From Stromatinia cepivora (Eukaryota > Ascomycota > Leotiomycetes > Helotiales > Sclerotiniaceae), in NCBI GenBank assembly GCA_014898415.1, contig RCTD01000008.1, forward strand, positions 620,001 to 684,000: a stretch of DNA of 64,000 nt, given 5' to 3'. Below, one piece after another: positions 1-10,624 of the stretch. Position 1 is the first letter of the stretch. Every line of letters begins with the position of its first letter. The notes beneath the pieces are model-generated. The model ran no database searches, was not told the origin of the DNA, and saw only the letters and a program-made list of their open reading frames with translations. Position numbers and translations under genes: made by a program.

Positions 1-11
1 GGAAAACTCAC

Positions 12-969
12 ATGAAATGCTCCATCCGCACCTACAATATGTTAGCAATTTACATGGGAAGTTTAGAGGGTTTGAAAAGCTTACCAACAAATGCGAAGAC
101 GTTCCCAATGAGTCCAACAAAGAATGAAACTCCCTGAGTTGGCCAACCACCACCATTAAGCCAGCCGGTAAACACATTACTTGCGGTATCATGCGGTGCA
201 AGTATAACTAACGGGATCAAGATGAAAAAATCCAAAAATCCCAAAATGTGCAACACGAGGATTAAGCCTTCAAACTTCGGTAGTGAACTACTAACAACCG
301 TATTGATGAAGACCGCAAAGAAAATGGCCGCCCAATATAACAACGTGCCCTGCCACGCTGCCTCAGATGCAGCGTATGAAGGCACAGTCAACACAATCAA
401 TCCTTGAATGAGAGTACCAGTGAGATAACCACCCGAAGCAACAACACCTTGCCAACCCGTGACGGTCAACCAGCCCGTGAGATAGCTCAGAAATTTACAG
501 CACCATGGAGGAGCAAGCATAGATACCCAATGATATTGGCCGCCCGAAGTAGGGGCCATGGAGACTAGCTCGGACAGGGTGGAGAAAACCGACAGGTTAC
601 CAGCCCAGATCAACAGAAAACCATAAATAATTCCCGCCGGCCCGCCATTCTGAAGTCCACTTATGAACACCGTTAAGCTTCCTTCCCAGGTGATAAGAAT
701 GGTACAGCTAAAACCGAGGATGGACATGAAAGCGAAATTCCGCTGTGAAAATGTCAGTATTCGATGGAAAAACTCTCGTGACCCACTGGCTGTGTTTGCC
801 AAGCCATATATATTCATGAAAGACAAAATCAACGAACTTTAAGAACTGGTTTCTTTCCCAGCCGTATCAGGTCATCTCGGTCTTTGTTGTCACTATTGGA
901 ACGGTGCGCGGAAGCTCGATTCTGCCTGACGCCGAGTTCTACAGCTTCGATTTCCGAATCGTATTTCAT
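12..969 (-). CDS. GABA/amino-acid permease (APC superfamily), 5' part of gene
   Basis: Predicted plasma-membrane carrier for GABA, choline or other amino acids, of the fungal APC permease family. Exons: 838-969, 85-742 and a 20-base exon 12-31; the gene continues past base 1. Exon 1 starts at ATG 969 and encodes an acidic, hydrophilic N-terminus ending in LGKKPVLK. After a 95-bp intron exon 2 resumes with RNFAFMSILGFSCT, the hallmark start of TM1 in this family. Several hydrophobic segments follow, with the signatures TWEGSL, PTSGGQYHWVS and GWQGVVASGGYL. The second intron (32-84, GTAAGC...TAG) leads to GADGAFH, and a GTGAGT donor follows where the family normally continues with an MSEEI-like motif. 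Frame is kept through all joins, giving 270 residues in the window. Family assignment is firm; substrate is not. The track-like reading through the first intron would miss exon 1. Confidence 0.85.
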
Positions 970-1432
970 GTTTGCGATAGAGGCCGAGGTGCGCACTGCG
1001 CTGGTTGAGCTGTCAAAGTGTGAAATGCCAGGTTGAAAGTGATGAGTTTGCGTTTCGTTCGTGCAAGTGCTGGAGATTCAAGAGAAGCTAAAGGGGGAGT
1101 CGTCAAAGTGAAGGAGATGCGGACGTTATCTTAATTAGACTGCTGGTGGGGTTCGCGCAGGGGTTTAATAAAATCCAACGTGCGGGTTAACCGCTTGGAT
1201 TTTACCGAAGTAGTGGACGTTTGCAGATAGACCGATTTTATCTGTTCTAGGCCAGGATTCATACCCCTGGTGCATATTACCGTTGATTGTGGGGTCATCA
1301 CCTAGTAACTTACCTTGTTCTACGGAGTAAAGCAGCTCCTTGGGAACTTCATTATTCATGATGTGATAGTTAGTGGCTTACCTATTATTACAGTGATACG
1401 ATATTGGTGGCGGGAACCTCTCTTCATTTCAG

Positions 1433-2773
1433 CTAATTTACATCTACTTTCCAAGTTCGAGTCTTTTTTATGATTCTAGATTGACTCGTTTGACTTTGGC
1501 CATCCCACAAAAATCCCTCATCAACGACGATAACTGCATCCGATTGACCAGCTGGATGAGCCGGCACAAAATCCGCTAATTCCTGATTATCCTCATCGTC
1601 TCGACTTGTCAAGCTCAATTTCTGACTGATCATCTTTCCAATCTTTGCTCGTTTGCTTCCTTGAGATGAATTGGCATTGACGTCGCGATACCCTTCAACG
1701 GCTGTGCCACCTCGTCGACGCAAGTCGTCCGTCCGGAGCATACCCGACTCCAGACTATCTAGGAAAGGTTTCAGATACGGAACGCAAGCTGTGACAATAC
1801 TGAGGCACTGGACAATCTGGTTGCAGATTGTTGTCATCCACGGATCGAACGTCGGGTCATGCATCTCCTCGTTTGAATAATATAGCTGACAAGACACTGC
1901 GGCAACAACACTAAATCCGGTTTATTTAGCTGTAAATTTGGACGGGAATCGTACTTATGCTGCTTACCAGATACGACTACCGAAAATACAGATCAATGTG
2001 AGCTTTCTACTCCAGGTAGTGCGAATATGTAATGCTATAAATGTTATAAGCGAGACCAAACCTGCATCAGTTACAATATTAACGATTGCATTGTAATTCC
2101 AAAAAGCTGTCTTTCCCGAAGAAAGTCAGCAAGAGCTAAAATGCGAATTAGAAGATACTGACTTGGTCGAAACATTCACCATCTATGTAATTCCACACTT
2201 TTGGAGGCCGACATTGAAAGGCAACGGCAAAAATAGAACTAATAGCCCACAGAGATATCACAAGCCCAAGAATTTTCGTCGCCATTCTTTCGGCTGTGAT
2301 AGGTGTAAAGTCATCGATGAACATGACTATAGACATTTTTGCAAAATACAGGCTGGTAATATAAAGCAGACTCGCTGAGTATTCCGCCTATGAAGCTATC
2401 CGTGAGTTTTGTGTATCCATATGGTGTTGGAATGTGATTAGTTACTTTCTGAATTGCCTCTAGTTGGCCATCACTCATTGTCCCGAGTAATTGACCAAAC
2501 CCATTTTCACATGCAATTACAACTGCCACCGACTGACCGATAGAAAACAACTACAAAACTGTTAAAATACATTTACTCCTTATAGACAATTGCTTGACTT
2601 ACCAGCGATATCGTTATCAAATGATCTTGCCATTCAAGCTTTTTGAGGATTGCCAACTTCGTGCCCAGGCGTGCACATACCCCCAGAATGGAGGTAGAAA
2701 TCGGAAGCCACACAAATATCTGCAATAAAGGGGTCTTATTGGTATCCGTTATTAGAGCCTGCGTCTGATTCAT
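1433..2773 (-). CDS. SAT4-family (rhodopsin-domain-like) integral membrane protein
   Basis: Polytopic membrane protein of the large fungal SAT4/rhodopsin-like domain family, function unknown. Five exons fit frame and homology: 2603-2773, 2446-2550, 2159-2387, 1968-2106 and 1433-1910, giving 373 residues. Introns are 52-58 bp and GT-AG. The joins restore family features in order: a short N-terminus and TM1, a segment containing IGQSVAV, EYSASLLYITSLYFAKMSIV, the CRPP..WNY.DGECFD loop, FWNYNAIVNIVTD, and a last TM followed by the GSRICVVAA region. A hydrophilic tail of roughly 150 residues ends in a basic stretch. The nearest gene downstream is the permease at 12-969, read in the same direction about 460 bp away. 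Members of this family are numerous in pathogenic ascomycetes; a role in sensing is only a guess. Confidence 0.85.
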
Positions 2774-3711
2774 GTTGACGGCTTAAAGAGGGGGAGAAAA
2801 GTGAAGATGAGGAAGAGGCTATAAAATGTTAGCAGTCATGGTTATGCTTGCCAAAGGGAAGTGGAGGCGCACACACTACTATATGGCTCTTTTATGGATT
2901 CTTGCCGTGGTTTTTGGATTTTATCTAGGTGGAAGAAAAGCGTACCAATCAATGGACGTTGACATTAATGTTTCATAATCGTGAACGTTAAGGTGAGACG
3001 GATTGCTGACATTCCTGCACATTCTGGAAAAATTGCGTTTTTCTGCATCGAGTAGTGTAGGTGGTATTGGAAATCTTTACTGCGATATGCTGAAGTTTGT
3101 ACTGCATAGCTTTAAAATTACTAGCAAGATGAATTCTCCATTGAAAAAAGTTAGTTTTAGTACTGATATGCATGGGCCTATTACTGGCAGCAGAGCGAGT
3201 GTTATCACCATACTTCCCAAAAGAAAGAAGCCATCGCTAGAAGATAGGAAGATCAATCCCTGTCAGTCGTACGATCCCTCTGGAGTCTGAACCGTTCAGC
3301 TCTCTTACAACTGTAAACCTATGAGACTTTTGGTGGTGTGTAGTCTAAATGAGGAAAATACTCGCTCGTTCCCACATAAATTGCGCAACTAGCACCTAGA
3401 CCCGCGTGCCAGTTCCCCAAATGGCAGCGACCACATACTCCCCGAATCAGCGTTCTCCAGTAGGTTCTGTGTGTCCCTTCTCAATTAGTTTACCTGCCTT
3501 CACTACGAAAGCTAGAGCTGATGAGAGTAGGGTTAGGCTTTTTGGAATTATATAATTGTAATGTAAAGCAAAATTTTGGCAATATTATATATTCTAGCTT
3601 GCATTATATAATACTAAAATCATGCTAAAAATTAAATATACAAATTGAAATTATATTGAATCGATTAATCTCGTTATTGTTTATAAAAATATTTTTATTT
3701 TCAATTATTTT
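2774..3711. other. Intergenic spacer, upstream region of SAT4-like gene
   Basis: Holds the presumed promoter of the SAT4-like gene on its left side. Open frames of about 60-95 codons here overlap on both strands and show no recognisable motif, so I do not call them genes. Composition shifts sharply to AT-rich from about 3540, just before the LTR element. The last five bases (ATTTT, 3707-3711) are the target duplication of that element. Confidence 0.6.
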
Positions 3712-3861
3712 TGTGACGAACCCAACGAGCGTTTAGAGATCAACCTTAGAATTAAAAGCTACAAAATTAAAGAGAGTGTACTACAAAGCTATATATATAA
3801 TCAACTCGGAACTTAATACTATACTAATCTGATCGTATACGATCATATATATCTCATAATA
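3712..3861 (-). repeat. LTR (150 bp) of short LTR element copy 1
   Basis: Matches 5237-5386 and the LTRs of copy 2 in inverted orientation. Differences are nearly all C/T or G/A. Confidence 0.9.
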
Positions 3862-5236
3862 CTACCCCCCTCTTCTGAAGAGTTCACCTCAAACTCACTT
3901 TAAATAAATGATTTAAATATAAAATGATCACTAATCTTCTTTTGATAAAAATTCCTAATACACAAATTGCATCACAATCAACAAATATGCATCCACTGTA
4001 TTATATATCTCCTCCAAACGATCTTCAAAATATCAACCATTGATCACCTCTCCTAAATCCTCATCATCATCGCTTTCGGGCTCAGTAATCAATATAATAA
4101 CCGAAACAAACTCTTATCGATCTCGAACTCTTTGATATAGATCTAATGGACAGGTTTGTATTTAATAAGAGTTACTTCTATATTGTACATATTTATTTTG
4201 TTTACGCAAAAGAGTTCTTTCAGAAGAGGAAAACTCGAACATTTGTATGCAAAATAGAATCAAGGTATGATCGGATTTATTCGATTGGATATCAAAAAGG
4301 CTGAAAACATTAATGATATTAAGGTTGTTAACATCTATTGAATCGTAATTCCGAAAATAGAATAAATTCTGTAATATATATAGGACTTTAGGTTTATTAA
4401 AATGGGATGATATAGGGAATCTATTTATTATACGAACAATTAATTGTTGTATAATCTGAACAAAATTGGGATAGAAACAGAAAAGAGAAAATTGTTGAGA
4501 AAAACAATTTCTAAAAATAATATTGAGTCCATTATGAAAAATTGAGATTTTATTTGAATCGGGTTAATTCTAACCTTTAACTTTATAAAGGATTCTTTTG
4601 AATTTTACAATATAAGCATATAAAGAATCGATTCCTTATTTAAAAATAAATAGTTTATCTTCAGCTTCTTGAACTTTATTCGGATTGTTATAAATATGTA
4701 TGAGTTGATCTAGGATCGTTGTATGATTTAAGGGAACATTTTGATCAAAAGAAGAAAGCTGAGGTAGTATTATAGTTTGTATGTGAGATTCGAGATTGAG
4801 ATAAATATAATAAAATTGAGTTATAGAATCGCCGATTGTAATGCCGTCTACTTGTAATTTCGCTCAAATCGAAGGAAGCCAAATATCGAACTTTTGAGAG
4901 TTACCATTAAACTTTTCAAGATCAGAAAGAGAGGGTTTCGGATGAAAAGGAATATAAACAACAAAAATGCATTCGAGAATCAGAAAGCATAGAAACGAGA
5001 TTTCATCCCACTAACGAATCACTTCGCCACGAAATTCTGCAATCGCAAAATTTATCAAATCGTAATCCATAGTTTAGAAATTAAGAGTAAGAAAAAAGAC
5101 AACACCTTCGAATAATATCAAGAAGATTTATATGCAAACGAAAGAGTATAAACGTATACCTAGACAAAAGCAAGCGGAGTGTGTATGAGTATATACAAAT
5201 GTTATTCTATTTCTTATTTGAAAGAGCTTTTAATAA

Positions 5237-5386
5237 TATAACGAACCCAATGAGCATTTAAAAATCAACCTTAGAATTAAAAGCTACAGAATTAAAAAAA
5301 ATGTATTACAAAGCTATATATATAATCAACTCGGAGCTTAGTATTGTATTAGCCCGATCATACGCGATCACGTGTATCTCGTGACA
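5237..5386 (-). repeat. LTR (150 bp) of short LTR element copy 1
   Basis: 5' LTR in the element's minus-strand orientation. It ends in GTGACA at 5381-5386 and is followed by target-duplication bases 5387-5391. Confidence 0.9.
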
Positions 5387-5391
5387 ATTTT

Positions 5392-6671
5392 ATTTTGAAT
5401 AATTTCTTTGATTAAATTTTTAAATTGTGAATAATTTATTACATTAACAGAAAATAGAAAAATCAAGACTATTGAAAAAATTCGAGACTTCTGATTGATC
5501 AATAAAGATCACATACATAATGTAATGTATAATCTAACTAAAAGCGTTATATTATACTTTATTATATGTAAAGGGCCCATCCCTAGATGGAAGGCATGCT
5601 CTATTGAGCGCTGATCGATCTCCCTACAATCGTTTTGGAGCGGGCCCCACAGTGGAATCACTTGATGCGGAAACTCTAAATAGGATTTAACGTGCGGAAT
5701 TATGACCCCGGTTCGAGCTCTCACACCGAAGAACTGTTTCACTGGTATTCTCCGGAACCTAACGGAGTATTAATTGTTGCCGAGGGTGATCCGCCGGACC
5801 CATCTTTCATGGATATGCTAGGTATTTGGGAAAGGAACATTTTGAATGAACAAGTGACTTTATGGTAAATAGTAAAATAAATGCAAACATTTCCGTTTGA
5901 CAAGAGTCACATTAACTACATATTTTAAGGTGACATAGACTAAAGCTAAGCCCTACCCTCTAAAGTAGTCATTAGACTCTGATTCTTATCACGGCACGGT
6001 CTTAGACTCTTAGCTAGTAGTATCGGACAAAATTGATTTTATGCCCAAGCCCTATTTATTAGGTCTAGTTTTTGTCCGCTCTTAGCGGGAATTATAGTTT
6101 GGGACGCCCCGGTTTAGTGCTTACCGGGCCACTCCAACCCAGTCAAACCATACGGATTTCGTTCCGTACCCTAGTTGCCGTATCTTTTGAGTGTCCTGAG
6201 TACTCGGAAAGTATATCACACATTCCTATTATGGTTTAAATAAATATAGATAAATTCTTCGAGATCCCAAAAAGATATAGATCTTGTGTATCTAAACAAG
6301 GTCATAACTTCGAAGCGAACAAACCGAAAATTTCTGATTACTTTTGTATGGGTTTTTAAAATGGAATTGTAGAAAACAATCGATTCTATTGGCTAAACCA
6401 CCCCTTTTTTAAGGTTTAACGTCCAAAATCTAAACTAGAATAGGAATGTGTGATATACTTTCTGTCCGCACGAGTAGAAAGCTTAACTTTTCAAAAGAAC
6501 GCGCACCCCGAGTAAAATTTCTACACCGTAACCAGGTTTAATCTGCAAGCAGATGCGTGCAGATAAAATTGGGGTCATGACCCCTTCTCTTTCCCACAGG
6601 AACCCCCCAATACAACCTCACACATTATTCATGTCAAGATTTTGACAGATTCTAATTGCACAATTCCAACG
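5392..6671. other. Gene-free spacer with structured repeats
   Basis: About 1.3 kb between the LTR element and the acetyltransferase gene. The first ~120 bp are AT-rich; the rest has ordinary composition. It contains a run of three small hairpins (6075-6168) and a 24-bp inverted repeat enclosing about 208 bp (6207-6462), listed separately. An open frame at 5509-5742 on minus has no recognisable content. The promoter of the acetyltransferase gene presumably lies at the right end. Confidence 0.6.
6207..6462. repeat. 24-bp perfect inverted repeat enclosing 208 bp (MITE-like)
   Basis: Bases 6207-6230 are the exact reverse complement of 6439-6462. The interior is not palindromic and has no ORF of note. 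No clear target-site duplication flanks the arms. It could be the remains of a MITE, or a transcribed hairpin. Confidence 0.6.
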
Positions 6672-7446
6672 ATGAGTCTCGAGCTTCAAACCGTTGATCC
6701 CGAGATCGATTTCCCTGCAGTTGCACGGGGCATGTTTGACTCTTATGAAAACCCTTCACAAAACTTCTTTCATGTGTTCTTCCCCATCCATGGAACAAGC
6801 GAAGAAGCGCGGGAAAATGCTATTGGCGAAGCAGCAACTAGGCTTAAGCTCTGGCATACGCACGATCCATCCAGCTACTGGCAAAAGGTCGTTGATACTG
6901 AAACTGGGAAAATTGCGGGTGGAGCCTTATGGAAAATTCATAAAGAAAATCCATTTGCAAACCCGCCTCCTTCCACCGTGACTTGGTTTCCCGACGACGG
7001 CTCCCGCAAATTTGCCGCACAGGCACTGCAGACACATTCTGGACCTCGGTCTAGAGTGGCACAAAAACCTCATATCTGTAAGTAAAATTGTCAATTTCGC
7101 TGCTCGAGGGCTGATAAAAATGCAAGATCTCTTCATCATCTTTACCCATCCACAATACCGACGCAAGGGTGTTGCTCAGCAGTTAATGGACTGGGGTATA
7201 AAGAAAGCGGATGAGTTGGGCTATGAGTTCTTCTTGGAAGCAACGCCCTATGGACGACCCTTGTATGAGGCGAATGGTTTTGTCTACGTTGAAGAGTACG
7301 TCAATCATCCGCAAACGGATACTCCGGACGAAAAGTGGAAGGAGATCGAACAGAAAGTAGGCCCTTTTACTTTCTGGCTCATGAGGAGGCCACTTGGTGG
7401 AAAAGTTGAGGCAAAAAACACGAGCAAGCCGTTGAAAGAGAATTAA
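6672..7446 (+). CDS. GNAT-family N-acetyltransferase
   Basis: Predicted cytosolic acyl-CoA N-acyltransferase of the GCN5-related fold, 241 residues, substrate unknown. Two exons, 6672-7077 and 7127-7446, flank a 49-bp intron (GTAAGT...CAAG). The join turns PHI into PHIYLFIIFTHPQYRRKGVAQQLMDW, which holds the acetyl-CoA binding motif (R-R-K-G-V-A) and helix. Upstream, DPSSYWQKVVDTETGKIAGGALW matches the family strand that starts with substrate-side residues, and EANGFVYVEEYV near the end matches the last strands. The first ATG is at 6672; an in-frame TTG at 6642 is not a plausible start. It is convergent with the MSC7-like gene, stops 193 bp apart. Typical of fungal gene islands; no cluster partner visible. 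Confidence 0.88.
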
Positions 7447-7639
7447 AGACAGCCCTTTGCTCGTCTACTGGCCGCTCAAGGCCTATACGAGAGCGCATTT
7501 AACTTGACTATTCCCTCCAAAAGGTATCTCGCGTATAAAATATTAACTAAAAAATCGTCACCATAAATAAGAATATCTTTGAATACCAATCGCCATCAAT
7601 GCCATCCATCCCGTTTATCACCGCTCCATCCATCCAAAA

Positions 7640-9593
7640 TTAACTCATTCCCAACATTCCTTTAACTCCCCTCCATTTACCTCTCATCCCAGGTCCATAC
7701 CCAATATCCACAACCGCCGTCGTAAACGCAAAGCCTTTTGTTGTGTCCGGAATCGGGTATCTAAGCGGTGGCGGAATAGCCGTACAAGCTGGGGACCAGG
7801 GCCAACGATCCTCACAAATAGCTTTGATATTACAAAGGCCCCTTAATCCCTCCTCACCAGCAAATCTTCCATATCCACTACCAGCCACACCACCAAATGG
7901 TAACTGAACTGCATAGTATGCGGCAAAGTCATTGATAGCTACCATACCCGATTTGATATTCTTGACAATAGCATTGAGCTCCCAATCTCTAGATCCGAAG
8001 ACTGAAGCTCCGAGACCGAAGTTCGGGTGATTTGCGATATCGCAGGCATCTTCGGGGTTCTTGGCTCTCATGACAACGCAAATTGGTCCAAAGCATTCTT
8101 CATTGGCAATGGCCATTTCGGGTGTGACGTCGACGATGAGAGTTGGGGTAAAGTAATGCCCTGAGCGATGGACGGGATGGTTGAATCGTTTTCCACCAAC
8201 AAGAAGACGAGCTCCATCGTTGACAGCCGCTGCGATCAATTTCTCGAGTCGGTCAAATGAAGCATCGGAAATAACTGCACCGACATCAACTGGCGAGTCG
8301 GCTGTAGAATCAAGAGCAGAGCCAACTCGAAGAGCTCGGATTCGTGGCTCAAGTGCGGCAACGATTTTGTCATAAACATCTGGAAGGCCAATAATTCGTT
8401 CAATACCAATACAGTTTTGCCCAGCTGCTTGGAACGTGCCACGAAGGAGAATCTCGGTGATACGTGGGAGATCTTTGACTGCAGAATTCATGACAATTGC
8501 TGCATCCTTTCCTCCAAGCTCAGCGACAACTGGAATCAAAGGTTCGGATGCTGCTGCTGCTACCAATTTGGCGATAGGTCGACTACCAATGAAAGTGATA
8601 TGAGAGATTCTAGGATGAGATGTGAGATGATTTGCAGTATCTGGCCAACATGTAACAACTTGAATCAGATTGGAATCGTGACCACATGCGTATAATGCTC
8701 CTCTAGCAATAAGAGAGAAATGCTGAGCACTCCAGGCAGTATTTTCCGATGCCTTGACCACTATTCCATTCCCAGAGAAAATCGCGGAGATCATTGGACC
8801 AAGCAAATTATGGAGGGGGTAATTCCATGACACCAAAGCAGCAACAACCCCTAGCGGTTCGTATTGTACCGTGTTCTTTTTGTACATCATGAGCAAGTTA
8901 GTAGGCCTTCTAGAAGGACTCAAAGCCTTTTCACCATGCTTCAAAGTCCAGCTAAGCTTTTCGACAGTCACCAAAATTTCTCCCAATGCAGCATCAATCA
9001 TAGTTTTACCCGAGTCTAAACATGCAACCTTGCAAATCTCTTCCTGGTGATCCATTATATATGCCATCATAGAACGTAGAACTTGTCGCCTTTGAGTAAA
9101 TGTAGTTCGTGCCCATTTCTTTTGGGCGACATGTGCCTTTTCAATTACTCTGTCAATATCTTCGGTCGTGGAAGGAGTAACATATCCTAAAAATTGTCCG
9201 GTCGCCGGAGCATAACATTGGATATCTGAAGTTCCGGAGGCCTATACATTATCAGCATGAATCTTCCCTACTCTATTGTGTATCCACCAACCTTGATGCT
9301 CGGATTCTCTAAGATCTTCTTCTCCTCCGGTGGCTTAAGTTCAGCAATTGAATAGCGTAGGATTGGCTCCGCATTATACCATTCAATGAATCGAATTGTT
9401 CCATAGAGAAGGCATCCGACAAATACTGTAGCTCCTGCGGCTAAAGTAAACATGAGCTTTTCACTACAAAGATAATCAAATGCATGTTAGCAATGATACC
9501 CAAGATTTCCGAACAAATAGAAGACCAAACTTACACATCTCTATGCGTCCAACCTGCAAAAGGTCCATCCGCGAGAAGCTGCTCTCCTTCCAT
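7640..9593 (-). CDS. MSC7: Membrane-anchored aldehyde dehydrogenase, MSC7-like
   Basis: NAD(P)-dependent aldehyde dehydrogenase with an N-terminal membrane anchor, as in yeast Msc7. Exons 9535-9593, 9292-9463 and 7640-9241 give 610 residues; introns are 71 and 50 bp. The N-terminus (MEGEQLLADGPFAGWTH) is followed by one TM segment at about residues 23-42. The catalytic domain begins near residue 80 (SDIQCYAPATG). Visible core motifs are SWNYP at about 215-219, the general base Glu318 in VAELGGKDA, the nucleophile Cys354 in AAGQNCIGIER, and NEECFGP. All catalytic residues are intact. The first intron join gives RDV-EKLMF; the second uses a GTTGGT donor and TATAG acceptor. Likely located at the ER or another endomembrane by analogy. 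Neighbour: convergent GNAT gene. Confidence 0.9.
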
Positions 9594-10624
9594 TATTTTC
9601 ACTGCACTTTAAGCTGAAACTGGCAGGTTTTGATATGGTTTTGTCTTCAATGGGGGACCTTAGGTGGTGTTGCTGAAAGAATACCTATTTCCAAGGGAAG
9701 ATATCCAGCACTCTACCCATTCACCAGAAAAGATTCGAAAGACTAGATCATATTACTCAGTCATCAGATGAACTCGCTCAAAACATCTTTTCAAAGAACA
9801 ACAACCCCGTAAAGAAAAGAAAGAAATTGTATGGTTGTATGGTGGCACAGTCAAACAAAATTTCTGGGGAGAGCTTCATCCTTGTTGCTTTGGACACGGA
9901 ACTTTCCACACTCAACCCCGAGAAATCATAACCCCATGAACTGCAGTAATTCAGCCTAAATCCAGTACAACCTCACGGATCGAGGGGCCTCGTGTTACTG
10001 AATTGGGTAGACGTTTAAGTACTGCTGTACTGTAGTAGGTATGTATGGGAATGTGGTGAGAGGGATTGACTTCTAACCTTCAAAAATTATCCTAAGAAAA
10101 GAAAACAACACAAGAAAGAATTAAATCTTCAAACCAGCATCACAAAACATTTGTTTATATGCAGGCTCACAGAATATTTAATATCTAATATCCGCGTAGT
10201 AAGATCTTACAAATCCTATTTTTTATATTTCTTACTTTGAGCAATGTTTAGTAACCTATCCAAGCATCGCAACACATTATCCTATGAAGTATTGTAGGAT
10301 GTTTTGTTTTGTTATTAGTGTGTTATATGTTATAATTGTACGATCTTACGATATACGGATATATATATCTATATACACTTTCAAATCAGTTCTTTGAGTG
10401 TCTCGTTGGATTTCCAGCAATGGGAATCATGTGTTAGACAGCCAGAATGAGATGGGAAAAACATTTTGCGTCTCCAAATCACACCTTAATCAATAACCTG
10501 AACGTCCAAATAGATTCCCAAGAAGATGAAAGTGAAATGCTTGATTCATTTGGAAGTAAGTGATAGTATTTGGACGCTGGCCGAGTGGTATTCCCTTGAT
10601 AAAAACGCTTGAGTGGTGGTTACC
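9594..10624. other. Intergenic region between MSC7-like and MYND genes
   Basis: About 1 kb with no supportable ORF. The left part should contain the promoter of the MSC7-like gene (read leftward); the right part follows the stop of the MYND gene. It includes AT-rich patches around 10140-10380, including TATATATATCTATATA-like sequence, but no repeat match elsewhere in the window. Confidence 0.6.

Larger units (their letters stand above)
3712..5386 (-). mobile_element. Short non-autonomous LTR retrotransposon (TRIM/LARD-like), copy 1
   Basis: A complete 1,675-bp element with two 150-bp LTRs (3712-3861, 5237-5386), flanked by the 5-bp duplication ATTTT (3707-3711 and 5387-5391). The ends are TGTGACGAAC and ATCTCGTGACA, the usual TG...CA; the inner LTR edges have decayed to TA, as RIP would produce. 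Read on the minus strand, a polypurine tract ending in AGGGGGG lies just before the downstream LTR (around 3862-3880). The interior corresponds to the gag-like region of the copy at 34349-36027 but is full of stops. No protease, reverse transcriptase or integrase can be fitted in the 1.4-kb interior, so movement must depend on an autonomous element. Same family as copy 2, opposite orientation. Confidence 0.9.

Noticed and set aside
1165..1359. 64-codon ATG-started frame on minus between the permease and SAT4-like genes
   Set aside because: No domain, no signal peptide, and no splice arrangement linking it to either neighbour; could be a tiny gene but nothing supports it.
3003..3290. 95-codon frame on plus
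   Set aside because: Overlaps an antisense frame of similar length, has no family features and lies in a promoter region.
5700..5735. tRNA gene suggested by GGTTCGAGCTC
   Set aside because: No A box, no acceptor or T-stem pairing around it; a tRNA cloverleaf cannot be drawn.
3521..5965. Possible terminal inverted repeats (GAGAGTAGGGTTAGG near 3521 and its imperfect complement near 5945)
   Set aside because: Only about 15 of 19 bases agree and no target duplication or transposase is present, so chance similarity is likely.
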